NCBI RefSeq assembly: GCF_026210795.1
Contig: NC_089455.1
Span: 434,001 to 498,000, forward strand
Reading direction: 5' to 3'
Origin: Rhizophagus irregularis
Taxonomy: Eukaryota > Glomeromycota > Glomeromycetes > Glomerales > Glomeraceae
Length of the DNA: 64,000 nt
In this document: positions 46,831 through 60,642 of the stretch, piece after piece
Numbering within the stretch: the stretch's first letter is position 1
Layout: every line of letters begins with the position of its first letter
Program-made: the position numbers and the translations under genes
Notes under the pieces: model-generated
The model's database searches: none
Told to the model about the DNA's origin: nothing
Seen by the model: only the letters and a program-made list of their open reading frames with translations

Positions 46831-49540
46831 TGGGGGTCATATCATACTCATTATCGTATTACCGAGTATTTTCTGAGTAAGAAAACTTGAGAAAGTTTGA
46901 GGGTATATACAGTATACTTAGTATACTTGTAAAAACCTTCCTGAATAAACTGTGATTAATAATAAAATAGACTCTTGATCAATGGCTATGACGACAAAAG
47001 TACTACGAAAAATAGCAAAAAAAGTAAAAAAAAAAAATTAATTTTATCAATAAAAAAATCATGTCATATGGTTGACCATATTTGATTAAGTGGCATTGTT
47101 TGCTTATGACCCTATTGTCAGACGTCGGGAAGTATATGACATACGCAGGTTTTAAGATGAAATTTTATTTTAAATTCTTTAACAAAACAAAGTTATATCT
47201 TACTATTTACTAAGATTAGTTATTTCTGTCATTGCATGTCTTGATTATCTTGTGTAAATATAACTAACGAGCTAACGAGCCATTAGTATAAGATATCATT
47301 TCATTTTAAAACTATGAATAACGAATCATTAATTTTGTTTGTACCAATAAAGTTGACCTCATATAATCACGTTTAATTTTGCACATATATTTTTGGAATT
47401 TATTATTTCGTACGAACATTAATATGGGTTTCAGCAGATATAAAGTCGATGTGATTCTTCTATTGTATTTACGGTTGAGGTTACGGTTGAGGTAACTTAT
47501 TTTATCATGATTGATACTATATTGATACGGTAAATTTTATTGATTATAACACGAGTGGTTTTAACTTGAATAATTTTTTAAAAAAAAATTTTAAACTTCG
47601 TACAAGCATGAATATGTAAATGCGGGAAATTAATAATAATGCATTGTTGCTTTTAAATTTATAAAAAAAAATACTTATTTTATTTCCACGATGAAATGGA
47701 ATTACCAAAAACATGCTTCTTTTATATTCAGATCCCTTTCCTTTAAATTACACCTCATAGTGATGTAATTTTAATCTTACAGTGAATTGGTACCGGCATT
47801 TGTTAAGGACACCATGACCCTTTGTTGAAATATGTAGCCTAACTGTACATACTAATTCACCATGATGCAGTATTGAAATTTATTATAATTAAATTGGTAC
47901 AAATCTTTTGAACGCGTTAACTTGCATGTTAATATTAGGCTTAGAATTATCAGAATTTACCAATATCGTGTTTTTTTTTCTATAAAATATACATGTCCTT
48001 CAAATTCAACAAAGATTAATTTATAAATCATTATTTAAAATATTTATTGAAAATAGAGAAGAATGTATAAACTAAATTACCGTAAAAGAATATAATGTTA
48101 CATTATGTTTCCACTTTCCAGTACTTCTCGCTCTATTAAGTTTATAAGTTAATAAAGTTTATAAATCACAAACGAGATCTTTGCGGTTTATCAATATTGA
48201 ACAGTTTCGATTAGGAACATGCGACTTTTAAATAATGATAATTCCATGAGAATTAAAAATATTATGTCAGTATTACCTGTATTGGTATGTAACATGTATT
48301 AAATTTATAATGACCAGCGTTTTGGATTTGGACAATGTAAATCGGATATACCAGATACAGCATTTACAAATCCAATAGTCTAATAGGATAGATATAATTA
48401 TACCGTAAATGGTGGAATATAATACCCGGGTATCATACAAATGGGGTATGATACTATAGGGGGCTTGAGAGTATTGAGAGATTGAGAGTATACAATAAAT
48501 TTGCTTATAAGTTATAATCCAAGAGAATTCAGTTTAAGAAAATGTAATTTATACTGTAAGAGTTATACAAAATTTTTTTATTTGAAAGCCAATTGATTAT
48601 AGTTTTTAAAAATGTAATCAGAAATATTCTATTTTTAAAATGCAAAGAAATATTTATTTGTAGAGTTTAATAATCAGTAAAATAATTAATAATAATTCAT
48701 GAAATTTATATTATCTCTCTAATACAATACAAATTTTCCTGCAGAATACACGTACAGTATCTGGACCATTAATAAAAATTATTTTTTTTTTTTAAAAAAA
48801 TTAATTGATAAAAATCATAAAATGTTTTGGCAAAATATTTCGATAGATTTATCCATAATATCTGGTCTTGATTTTTTTAAAAAAATCCTTTTTTTTTTTC
48901 TTAAAATAAAAATTTAATAAAATTCTACATCAAAATTATAGTCCACCGTATTGGATATCCAATTAAAAAGTCCGAATCAAATACTGATTTCTTGGACGGA
49001 GACCAATAATTCTCGTTTCCCGACAGGACATTTTCCCGACAGCCTAATTCTATTCTAGTGTTGGCCATTGGACCAACTGGATTTATAAAACTGGACTATT
49101 AAACATATAAGTCTTATAGTCAAAAATAATTGGACGTAATAAAGTAACCTATATTTTTAGACATTGAAAATACATTTTTTTTTTAATGCAAAATCCAAGT
49201 AGACAATAGAATTTTGCATTGAACTGAGATTCCGAGACACCAAGACATATACAGTATATACAATTGACATTTGACAATTGAAACAACGTCCTCATTTTAC
49301 TGAAAGAATATCATCACGGCTTACTAAATACAATAATACAATAACCTTAACAGGTAACCTCCTTATAATCTGTTGCCACATCAAAGGCCTTTCAGGATTT
49401 AATCACTCTAATTCCAACCAAAACTACCAAAACTATTTATAATTCTGGCTAGATTATCTTGTATTATATACTTAAAAATCCTAAAATATAATGTGATGTA
49501 AAATGTGATTTTATAAAAATATTTTTAAAATTATTCCATA
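46831..49540. other. AT-rich intergenic DNA
   Basis: Contains a fragment gggtcatatcatactcatta (46835) related to 15071, and gtatcatac/gtatgatac inverted words near 48430-48455. No gene was supported. Confidence 0.5.
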
Positions 49541-49856
49541 ATTAATTCGCATACCATATAATTCTTATATTCAAATATTCCTTTTTTAAAAAAAAGAATT
49601 AATCCGCATATTACCATATGATTCTAATAATTCAAATATTCCTTTTTTAAAAGAATAATCCGCATATTACCATATGATTCTTATATTCAAATATTCCTTT
49701 TTAAAAAAAAAGAATTAATCCGCATATTATCATATAATTCTTATATTCAAATATTCCTTTTTTTTAAAAAAAAAAAAGAATTAATCCGCATATTACCGGT
49801 ATAATTGTATAATTCTAATATATTCAAATATTCCTAATTAATCCGCATGTATTATA
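49541..49856. repeat. Minisatellite, unit about 55-65 bp
   Basis: About five to six copies of a unit containing attaatccgcatattaccat, atgattcttatattcaaata and ttcctttttt plus a variable A run. Unit length varies mainly by homopolymer length and one copy has an insertion (ccggtataattg). Confidence 0.88.
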
Positions 49857-52140
49857 TTATATATATAGTACTGTATAAATCAACAACTTTCACATAAGTT
49901 GTCACATTTTTTTTTTTAAAAAAAAAAAAATTTTTATAAATCTAGACAAAATTAAACTCTATTTCTGATACGCTAATTAAAGTACAAGAAAAAAAAAAAA
50001 AAAAAAAAAAAAAATTTTTTAATTCGGGGAATTATTCGATTCGATGACTTATTACTTATATTACAATGATATATTATTATAATCGAAATTACCGGCCTGC
50101 ATTATCAAAAAAAAAAAACTTGTACAAAAATAATACAAACAATACAAATATTAATTCTAAATAATAATTCATGTGAATTTAATGGCTTTATTGTTTATCA
50201 GAGTCTGGAACCAAATTAAAAAGAATCTAATTGGATAATACAAGTGCATCTCTGATTTGTTTCCCAAAAAAAAAAAAATTTGATATGAAAAAAAAAGAAG
50301 GGGAAATACAAAGTTCATTGAGTGACTATATTATGCATAACCCAACCAGGTAAAAGTAAAGTGGTAATAATAATTCTCACGGAAACAAAACATTATTACA
50401 AATAACAATAATATAATGAATGGCGCAAAAAAAAAAAAGAAAAAAAAAAGATAATTTCAGGAGGATCGCTGTTAATGCACGTCAAAACGGTCAATAAAAA
50501 GTCAATTAAAAGTCAATAAAAGTTTTTGAGGGGGATTAAATGGATTAAATGGATTAAAATCCGTTTATTTACATTAAATTTTTAATGGAATCATTGATGT
50601 AATTTATTATTGTATGAAGAAAATAATGGTAGTAGGCTGTGTAAACATATCATTATTACAAGTGACATGAAATTTTTTTTAGTACTTTGAATTTTTTTTT
50701 TAAAAAAAAAAATTTTTTTCTTTAAATGTAATCTTCAATGAAACCTTAATTAATTTTTTTTAAATGAAATTAGGGCACAAAACCCATCAAAGGAATAGTT
50801 AACAAATTAACCAATAAATTTTTTCTTAATACGAATATATTATCAGTAAAAAATTTTCAATTATAAAATGCAGCAATAGACCTATATTCGGACAGCCAAA
50901 TTTTTAGAAACATGTGATTGGCTTATGTTAAAAAGAAATATTGAATGAAGTAATTCTTTAAAAGAAGAGGGCTTAGAATTACTTTTTTTTAACAATGGAA
51001 CAGATTACAAATCTACGATTGTTATCATTCACGCATTACGTTAAAAAAAAAAGAGTATGCAATATTACAAAATCACACATATAATTATTCTAGGTATTTA
51101 TAAAATTAATTTTTAGGTTAATTTTTAGATTTAATTAAAAAAAAAAAATTAAAATATTTTAATATATTTTTGTGTTTTATTTTTTATTTTTTTTTATTGA
51201 AATAAGGAAAAAAATAAATTTTTTTTTTTTCTCATGTATTTTTTTTAAAATTAATTAATTATTAACCGGTGAAACAAACAAAATCCCTTAAAAAAAACAA
51301 TGAACGCATAAATTACAAGTGATATGACTTCATTTAACAGGTGAAATAACATGATTTTAATTTAGATATTTTATTTCTTAAAAAAATATTGGGTTTAGTT
51401 ATTAAAAAAATAATATTGGTTAGTTTTTAGGAAAATTTTTTTGAAAATTTTTTAACTAAATATATATTATTTTTGGGTTTACAAAAAATAATCCCCAAAT
51501 TTGAAAAAAAAATATTTAAATTGAATTTCCCCGAATTTAACTTAACCAAAATGAGATTACATTATTAAATTCTTAAGATTACGTTAAATATAAAATTGGA
51601 TAGCGTTTTTACTTTAATTAGACGGAAAAATAAGGATTAGTTTGATTAGTTTGATAGACGTAGATGATCGGGTTTTTTTGATTATAAATATTGTAACAAA
51701 AAAAATTTATTATTGATTTAAGTTTAGTGTGTTTAACGGCGCAGGATCAACGTTCGAAAAAAATTCGAATAAAAAAAAAATATATTATTAATAATATTTT
51801 TTTTTCTCGGGATTTCTTTATTTTTTTGCTTATCAAATTTTTTGTTATCGTCCCGTTATCTTAAACAACAATACGTATTATTGTTTTTATTTAAGGATAT
51901 GTTTATAGTTATAAATTGATAAGCGAAAAAAAAAAAAACTTGAAATTATCCACTTATATACAAATTAATCACATCATCATCATAACTTACTTGTTTAAAA
52001 AGGGGAATCTGTTTATATATTTATGTTTATTTAGAATAAAAAAATTTTTTACAACTCCGAAAAAAAAATTACGGTAAACTGCGAGAAAATGTATCATGAA
52101 TCTAGTTTAATTTTCACACGCTTTTTCAATTTATAAATGA
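49857..52140. other. AT-rich DNA with long homopolymers
   Basis: Includes a poly(A) run of about 26 at 49990-50016 and many T-run/A-run palindromes (49908, 50692). No gene was supported on either strand. Confidence 0.5.
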
Positions 52141-52155
52141 TGCCATATCACGTAG

Positions 52156-52163
52156 TATAAAAG
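52156..52163 (+). promoter_or_regulatory. TATA-box-like site without a following ORF
   Basis: TATAAAAG after tatcacgtag, followed by a pyrimidine-rich stretch (cctctttatttcgaactctt). No coding region of any length follows for several kb, so if used it would drive a non-coding transcript. Confidence 0.25.
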
Positions 52164-52192
52164 CCTCTTTATTTCGAACTCTTCTATTTCTT

Positions 52193-52280
52193 CGATTTAT
52201 TTGATTTATTCGATTTACTGATTTATTCTGATTTATTTGATTTATTTGATTTATGATTTATTGATTTATTTTGATTTATA
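52193..52280. repeat. GATTTATT-type short tandem repeat
   Basis: About nine loosely spaced copies of (t)gatttatt with one- to three-base spacers. Confidence 0.8.
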
Positions 52281-52726
52281 ATATTTAAATAATCGTTAGT
52301 CTTTCGATCCGTGAAATTTTTTTTTACTTATTCCTTTTACAGATTTTTGTGTTATTCTATAATTTTTTTTTTTTTTTCTCGTCAAGTGGCTAAAAAAAAA
52401 AAAAACATCGCTGCAATATCCTTTTAATTAAAACATTTCAAATAAAAAGTTAAGAATAAAATTAAACAAGAAATTAAGCATGTTTTTTAAAATTACTCAA
52501 TGATTTTTTGACAATTTCGATGCATTGGAGCACGGGCTTATCAACCTTTTTTCCTAAGTTAATGTATTACCTAGAAAAAATTATTATAAATAATCAACAA
52601 TTAATTCTGCAGGGTTAAATGATTTAATATTATAATTTTATTAATTTCACTTGAGGTAACCTAAAAAAATAATAATTATTTAAACTTCAAAAACAAAAAC
52701 AAAATTTTCTTTTTTAAAATAAATAA

Positions 52727-52850
52727 TAACACAATAAAACCTAATAAAACCTAATAAAAACTAAATAAAAAATAAAATACAAACTAAATACAAACTAAAT
52801 ACAAACTAAATAAAAACTAATAAAAAACTAATAAAAATTTAATGAAAACT
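52727..52850. repeat. Short tandem repeats ctaataaaa / ctaaatacaaa
   Basis: Runs of aacctaataaaacctaataa and then actaaatacaaactaaatac units of 10-12 bp. Confidence 0.8.
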
Positions 52851-54329
52851 TGTTAAGAAAAAAAAAAAAAAATGGGGTTCATAACATTGTATCAAAATTG
52901 TCCCTTTTTTTTACTTAGTTATAATTTTAACCCCTGTATAATTGAAAAGGTCCATTAAAGGTATTTATGCATTATAGTAAATAAACAAATAAAATAAAGA
53001 AACAGGAAAAAATCAAGTTATCTTCGTACAGTCATTGTTGCTTCCCATAAAATAAAAAATCACGAGTTAAAATATTATATTATTTTTTCGATATTTCGAA
53101 AAAGAGAAAAAAATTCAATAAAAAAAAAAAAAAAAAAAAAAGAAATTCTTTTTTCTTTTTTCTTTTTCCTTTTTTTTCTTTATAATGATAACATAATGTA
53201 AAAAAAGAATGAAATAATCGGAGATTCCTATGATAATCAAACAATCGAAAGATTTTTAATAATCCGACCCTTTCAACATATTTCTTTTTAAGTCACAATA
53301 ACCCAACAATAATTACAATAACTACAATAACTACAATAATCGTACCACAATGAGTAAAATGTAATATCTAGATCATATTCGATTTTGATCTCATGCGAAT
53401 TTCATGAAAAAAAAAAACCAAATTTTTTATTTGCGTAACAATTTTAAGGATATTACAACATTTCATGTTTTTTTCTTTGTTTTTTTTTTTTTCTTTTTTA
53501 AACAAAAATTATTTTTTTGATTGGTAATTTTTTCGTAATTTAGAATATCAATATTTTTTATGCATGTCAGTATCGGAAAATGTTTGATGTTTATTGTTTT
53601 GAAAGGTTTTTTTTTTTTTTTTTTTTGAAACAAAGAAAAATTACAAATATTATTTTCACCATTATCTATCGATCAAATCAAAGCAAAGAAAAGCAAGATG
53701 TGCTTGCTTGCATTTGGGAAATTGCGTAAAAAAAAACGTGCTTATTTTACTTTCAATAAACAATAAAAATATTTTTTTCTTTAAGATGGAAAAACATTTT
53801 ATTTTATTGGTCAAAATAATTTTTTCTTTTGACTATTTATAGAATAAATGATTAATGCTATAAAGGTTTCATGTGAAACCAAAAATTTGGGAAAAGAAAA
53901 AAAAAAAATTTTTTTTTTTTTTTTTTTAATGATTCGTACATACGTAAAGTATATAATATGTATAAAAAGATTTTTATTATTTTAAAAAAAAAAAAAAATT
54001 TTTTTTTTTTTTTGTTTATTTATTTTTTATTTTAAACTTTGTAATCAAATAATCTTTTGGCAGTCAATCATTTTTATTATTTGTGCACCGTGCGGTCAAA
54101 AGTTAAGATGAAATGGGTTAAAAAAAAAAAACCTAAAACCATGGGAAAAATATAAGGAATTTTTTTCTTTTTATCATTGTGATTTATTAAATATAAATAA
54201 ATTCTATTTTAAAAAAAAAGAAATTTTTATATATCGTTTATTAAAAAAAAAATTTTTTTAAACGTTTTTTTTGCCGTTTTTTTTTTCATACAAACAGATT
54301 TACGTAAAACAATAATATTATTTTTATTT
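52851..54329. other. Homopolymer-rich AT DNA
   Basis: Many runs of 10-22 A or T (for example near 53120, 53608, 53900, 53985) and a short acaataacta tandem near 53305-53340. No gene supported. Confidence 0.5.
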
Positions 54330-54420
54330 GTATATCAAAATATCAAAATATCAAAATACCAAAATATCAATATCAAAATATCAGAATATCAAAATATCAG
54401 AATATCAAAATATCAAATAG
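54330..54420. repeat. ATATCAAA tandem repeat
   Basis: About ten copies of an 8-9-bp unit caaaatat with agaatat variants. Confidence 0.88.
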
Positions 54421-54659
54421 AAAACATATTCGATCAAAAGAATTTAATCATAGAAACTTTAATTTAAAATTTTTTTTACAAAGAAACAAAAAAAAAAATA
54501 ATAAAATTCCTAAATTAATCTCTTCGTTATTTGCCACGCCACCAAAAACACAAATAATAAATAAAATATTTTAATAAAAACAAAAATGATCCCGGTTTTG
54601 AAACGATTAGGATGTCACACTGAAAATACATATATCTTATATATATACTTGAAATATTA

Positions 54660-54712
54660 TAACAATAATAATAATTATTATTATTATTATTATTATTATA
54701 TTATTATTATTT
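54660..54712. repeat. AAT/ATT trinucleotide microsatellite
   Basis: acaataataataattattat followed by further att triplets; a palindromic switch from aat to att occurs inside it. Confidence 0.9.
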
Positions 54713-55749
54713 CCCAAAAAAAAAAAATTCATCTTTGACATCTTTTTAAACAAACCTGTGCACGGATCATACTGTCAAAATGAATAAATTTCGGAATCAG
54801 GTTTTTGTAAAACGGTTAATTACCATATAAAAAATCATGAGTTTATCTAAATTTCGATAAACTCAGCAATTTAGTTGGTCTGCAATGACTGATTTAAACT
54901 TTATCGGGATTTAAAAAAAGATTATCAAAAGATTTGGTTACTGGCACAGGTCAAAGTAATTAATTATTCCGGAATAAAATATTTTAAAAAAAAATTTTAT
55001 TTATTCTATTCACATATATTTAGAAAATTTTAATTACCGAAACGTTATTAAAAAAGTATTCATTCTTTTACAAGGTTTACCCAATAAGATTTTTTTTTGG
55101 CTTTTTTAAATTTCATCCAGTAACCCAAAAAAGTGTTCATATTGCATACAAATCGGGTTTAAATATTGGCGTTTTTTGATTTTCGGTTATTTTAGTCTTA
55201 ATTTTAATTGGTTATTTAAAATTTTGGGGTCCAAACATATGTTAACTTTCGGGTTATCACCCGATTAAACATTCGGATTATTTATTATTATTATTATTCC
55301 CTCGTGCAATGCAAAAAAAAATTTTTTTTCCCATTCTTCATTAGTTCAACGATATTTTTATTTATTATTATTATTATAATAAACTTGTAAACTTGTAAAC
55401 TGTAAATTCAATTTTTTTAAAGTTTGATCCAATCCTGATTAATGATTTTAATTAATAAATATTAATTTAACTTTAAATACAAAGATAAAAAGTAAAAAGG
55501 GGATAAAAAGAGTGAACTTTAGAACCTATTTCTACGGGGGAAGTCGGCGACTCGGGAACCTTTAAGTTAACTATCTAATTATAGTAATTCATGTATTACA
55601 TATTAGAATTCTTTATAGGTTTTTCTTTTTAAAATATTAAATAATTAGGTAAGGTCGTTAAGGGTAACTTAAACTTAATATTTATGTATCCATATTTCTA
55701 GTATGGAATTTAAACGCATGAATTTAAAACATAATAAATAAATACATAA

Positions 55750-55932
55750 ATGTGTAATAAGTGTAATAAGTGTATATATATATGTGTGTGTGTGTGTGTA
55801 CGTAAAAAAGTGTATATATATTGTGTGTATATATGAATATATATATATATATATTGTGTGTATGTATGAATATATATATATATATATAATGTGGGTATAT
55901 AGCTATATATGTGTATATCAGTATGTTTATTT
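55750..55932. repeat. TG/TA dinucleotide microsatellite region
   Basis: gtgtgtgtgtgtg and long tatata runs with repeated tgtgtgtatatatgaatata blocks. The 61-codon ORF across it is low-complexity and is not a gene. Confidence 0.88.
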
Positions 55933-57889
55933 ATTTATATGCTTACAAACTATAATTTTTTTTTTATAGGAGTCAATAATTTTAATTAAATGTAACCTAT
56001 TTAATATTTCATTTTACGTGATATGTTACCATTTTAATATAAAATTTCTTTCTGTTAAATATAAACATTCGAATTTTTTTTTGCATGAAATATACAGATA
56101 AATATGATAAATAAACGGTATACCACGTGTGATACACATGATCACGTGATGAAGATTATCGATTGGGAGGGAAAAAAAATATATTTTTTTTTTCATCGAA
56201 ACTTTTTTTTTTTAAAGTGGCTGTGAAAAATTTAACTTTATATAGTAATTAAGATCCTTTTAATAAAAGTATTGTAGAACCAAACAATCAATTAAAAACT
56301 CTTAGAATGGTTGGTTAAAAAAATGACAAATAAAACAATTTGAAAAAAGAGAATGAATGGGATAAACAATTCATTCTAAAACATTAATTATAAAGTGATA
56401 AACAAAAACTTATTTGACATTTTTTTGATCTATTAATATATTATTATTATTTTTTTTTTGCAACAATTTGTTGAAGCAATTTTTTATTTGTTTCAAATTT
56501 CAATTATTCTTTGATAATATATTTTTTTTTTTGAAATTTTTTTTAAATCATTTGTTTTGAAATAATTTCAAAAAAGTTAACAGATAACGAGCTCATATCC
56601 CTTAATCCAAGCCACAAAACCTAGAAAGAGAAAAGTTTTTTCCCGTGTCACAACAAACAAGTCAATTTTCTCGATGTTAATCACCCTATAAAATCCGAGA
56701 CCGTAGACAATCTTTTTTTTATTTGTTTAATTTTAAGAAATTCAATCTCGTGCCATTAATAAATATTTATAATTAAGATTAAAACAAAAGAATATGATTA
56801 TTACAATGAATAACATGTAACAAGTATCGGAAAAAAGATTATGAAAAATGTGAAAATGTAAAATTATTTCTCATGAATTTTAAAACAAATATTTTTTTTT
56901 TTATGCTCTATAAATTACATACAATATTACATACATCATTATTATACATTATTCATAATGAATGACAAAATCGTAAACATAAAAGAATCTGGTTTATTTT
57001 CTTGATAAGGTTATATTAAATATTTAAAAAAAGTACAATTAAGTCATGTCTCGTGGTTATATAAAATTAAATGTTTTTTTTAATTAGATTGGTTCTTTTA
57101 GACGGTCAAACAATTTTATGGCTTATTTTTTTTTTTCTCCGAGTTTTTTTTCTCAATCTGTTAATGCTTAAATCGAACTTTAAATTCTTGTATTCGGCGT
57201 TTATTAAATAGCGCCTTTTTTAAAATAATTTATTTTAATTTTAACTGTGGAATTTTTTTTTTATCGCCAATTAAAATAAACCGAATTTATTAATTTAATT
57301 TTGGTAAGTTGGCTTTTTGTTTAATTTACGAAAAGAAAATGTGATAATGAAACAGTATTGTATTAAATTTATTTGTTTGTTGTTTAATTGATATTTCGTG
57401 CTTTTTTTTAAAAAAAGAAAAGTTTTGTTTATTGAACATTTAAAAATTTTTTTTTTTTTTTTTTTTTTTAGGGTGATGAAATAAGAATGAAGAAATTTGT
57501 TCCCATTTTTTATTTGGGGGAATTATTTGGGGAATTTATTTTGGGGAATTTATTTGGGTTATACAAAGTTATAATACTTTTTTTTTTTCACTTTTCCTTA
57601 AAAATTAACGAAAAAAAAAATCACACTTAACCAAAATATAATATATACATTTGATAATATTAAATTTTTTTAATTTCTCCAAATTTTTAAAATTTTAATT
57701 CTCCGATACTATAATAATGCAATAAGAGTCGTCGATCACTTAAATTTATTGCGATATACTATACTTTGGTTTACTTAATCATAGTATTATCCGAATTTAT
57801 ATTAGATTTGATTTTAATAATTTTAACAAGTCTTTCATAATTTTCATAATCTTAATGATGTAATTATTTATATTAAAAATTATTTATTG
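55933..57889. other. AT-rich DNA
   Basis: No supported gene. It contains a poly(T) run of about 22 near 57448. Confidence 0.5.
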
Positions 57890-57998
57890 TTATTATTATT
57901 ATTATAATAATAATAATAATTTTTTTTTTTATAATTTTCATTTATTTTCATTTATTTTCATTTATTATTTTCATTTATTATTTTCATTTATTATTTTT
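57890..57998. repeat. ATT triplets and tttcatttatta tandem
   Basis: att/aat triplet tract followed by six copies of a ttttcattta(tta) unit. Confidence 0.88.
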
Positions 57999-58159
57999 AG
58001 CCACTTTTTTTTTTATTATTGAAAGTTCAAAAGTTCATTAAGTAAGGTGCATTATCTTAAGACTTAAGGTTCATCAGGTTCATCATCTGAGTAAGGTTCA
58101 AATTATCTAAGTAAAATTATATAAACAAGGGTCTCTCCTAGGGTCACTCTGTAGATAGG

Positions 58160-58550
58160 GTCACGATAGGTGTTTAATATAGACAGGTGTTTTAACATAG
58201 ACAGGTGGTTAACATATACAGGTGGTTAACACAGATAGGTGTTTAGCATAGACATGTGTTTAATATAGATAGATAGATAGGTTTGATTTCGTGTTTAATA
58301 TAGATAGGCGTTTAATGTGGATAGGTGTTTAATATAGATAGGTGTTTAACATAGATTGGTGTTTAACATAGATAGGCGTTTAATATAGATTGGTGTTTAA
58401 TATAGATGGTGTTTAATATAGATTGGTGTTTAATATAGGTAGGTGTTTGATATAGATTGGTGTTAATATAGATTGGTGTTTTAATATAGATAGGTGTTTG
58501 ATATAGATTGGTGTTTAATATAGAATTCGTGTTTAATATTGAGATAGATT
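58160..58550. repeat. Minisatellite, unit about 18-20 bp
   Basis: About twenty copies of gataggtgtttaatatag with base changes, including variants aacatagacaggtggtt. The long minus ORF of Asn-Thr-Leu-Tyr-Gln-like repeats is the translated repeat. Confidence 0.92.
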
Positions 58551-58554
58551 TTAA

Positions 58555-58695
58555 AAATATACAATAACGTGTATCATGTACAATAGCGTATATGTATATG
58601 CTCTTTAAAAACAATATACAGTAGCGTATATGTATATACAATATACAATAGCGTATATGTATATACCCTTTAAAAACAATATACAATATCATATA
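58555..58695. repeat. Tandem repeat of aatatacaatagcgtatatg type
   Basis: Four imperfect copies of a roughly 30-60-bp unit containing caatatacaatagcgtatat and ccctttaaaaa. Confidence 0.75.
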
Positions 58696-59399
58696 TTTAT
58701 AACAACATTTATAAAAAAAAATTTTTTTTTACCTACACCTAAAACTATCGAAAATATTTTTGCCTGATTTGAAATATAGTATTTATTCATTAAATGATCA
58801 AATGACGATATAAATATATAATACTACATTTATCAGTATAAACTACATTTATGAACTACGTTTATGATTTGAAATATACTGTATACTACATTTATGATAT
58901 AAACTACGTTTATGATTTTATTAGCCCAATGTTGGTATAATAAAGCAATTTTTCATTTTCACAATAATAATTGGTACTAACAATTTACAATGCTTTTTTT
59001 TTTTTGGAATCAAAAGTTGCAATCCTTATAGTTACTGTATGATCTATTATATCTTCAACTTTATTATATTCCTTTTCATATCCCTAAAATGTAAACTAAT
59101 TTTATATATGATAAAGTATTATTTAATTTAATTCCCCTATTATATAATTCAATATAAATTTTTCTTATGATTTTTGAACTTTTTGATTCGATGGCTTTGT
59201 TAATTAATAAATTCCCATGTATAAATTGAATTCCAATGTATAAATTGATGGTTCTAATTTATTATATTCTAATTGATCATAAAATAATTCAAAAGTATCT
59301 CTTATTTTACACCAATATTTAAAAAATAAATACGTGAAATGTTTCAACTGATAAATAATTTGATGACAAATAAGATTCTAAAAAAATAATTGTATGTAT

Positions 59400-60642
59400 C
59401 AATCTTGATTTGTATCACGTAATATACTAATACCAATACTTTTAACATGATTTTCCTGCCGCTCTTATCAAATGATTATAATCATTTATAGTTGGTTTAA
59501 AATCTGATTGAAACATTATATTTAATGCCCTTTTCGCTTTCTTTAAATTTCCTGAATCTGCAAAACATTTAAAACATTTAATTAATGAAGAAAATGTTGT
59601 ATAATCAATTGATAATCCTGCTCAATAAGATATTCCTTGTACTGATGCCAATTGAATCAGTTTCGATATTCGGTTTTATTTTTAAAATTTTCATATCTTT
59701 TTTTAATAATTTTCACTTCTTTTATTTTACCATAATTCTTAATAATTTATTGAATATAAAAAGATCTTCCTTTTGATCTTGCATCTTTATAAATTATAAA
59801 AGAGTCCGTCGCACAATCTTCAATACATGATATTCTCGTTCTGTAAATGTAATATTTTTATTTTTATACCAAGATATCTCATATAATCTTTTGAAATTTC
59901 TATTTTTGATACAATGATTCATAGTATGGAAATATATGATTTATATTTGGTGTTTGCAAATTCTTGTGCTATCTTGTTATCATTTCTAGCCAAACAAGCG
60001 GAAATCATCATTTCAACTATTTGTATATCAGGTGTTAAAATATTTTTTTAAAATTTCCGATAAAATTCAACTGCCTTGTTATAATATAATGATCATGATT
60101 AATAAATGTTTGAATTAGTACACTATAAATTGTAACGTATAAAGATAAATCTCCTGATGTTTCATCACTTTCCTGTTGTTTTTTAAATATATTTAATATA
60201 TTTGGAAGTATTAATTAATCCATGAGTTACTTGTCCTTTCACTATCATATCCATTAAAATTTTTCCAGCTATATTTACTTCAATCAATCTATCAATAATA
60301 AGCGAATTAATGTAATAATCCACTTGATAATCTTTTGATGCCATCTCTTCAATACACTTGTATCACTTATTTAAAACTAACACCCTTAATTATTATGACA
60401 TGTAAATGATTAAGATAATCTTTTAAACTAGGATTAAATCCTTGGGTCTTTAGAATTTCAAACGTATACATGGCACCAATATGATCATCTTCCAGAATTC
60501 TATATAGTTCCAGTTTGAGGTATCCGATCAAAATCTCGACAGCCATTTGCACGAACAACACAAGATCGACAACAAAATCTTGACAATCCACATTATATCG
60601 ACAATTTTGTGATGTGTGTTCTAATAAAATAATTTGTTGCAA
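59400..60642 (-). pseudogene. Decayed PPR (pentatricopeptide repeat) gene
   Basis: Recognisable pieces in successive frames on the minus strand are AMYTFEILKTQGFNPSLKDY then LNHLHVIII (about 60380-60490), CIEEMASKDYQVDYYINSLI then GKILMDMIVKGQVTHGLI (60220-60370), and FSSLIKCFKCFADSGNLKKA, KRAFNIMFQSDFKPTINDYN then HLIRAAGK (59460-59600). The pattern F-LI-F...GNL-KA-AF-M-QSDFKPTI-DYN-LI is the PPR helix-turn-helix unit. PPR proteins mostly bind organellar RNA. At least three frameshifts and several stops separate the pieces, so no full protein can be made. Confidence 0.65.

Noticed and set aside
55784..55969. Tyr/Ile/Cys-rich plus ORF
   Set aside because: It is translated TG/TA microsatellite.
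58160..58550. CRISPR-like array
   Set aside because: Units are contiguous without unique spacers, so it is a minisatellite; the DNA is also eukaryotic.
58363..58692. 109-codon minus ORF with Asn-Thr-Leu-Tyr-Gln repeats
   Set aside because: It is the reading of two minisatellites and has no start context or non-repeat portion.
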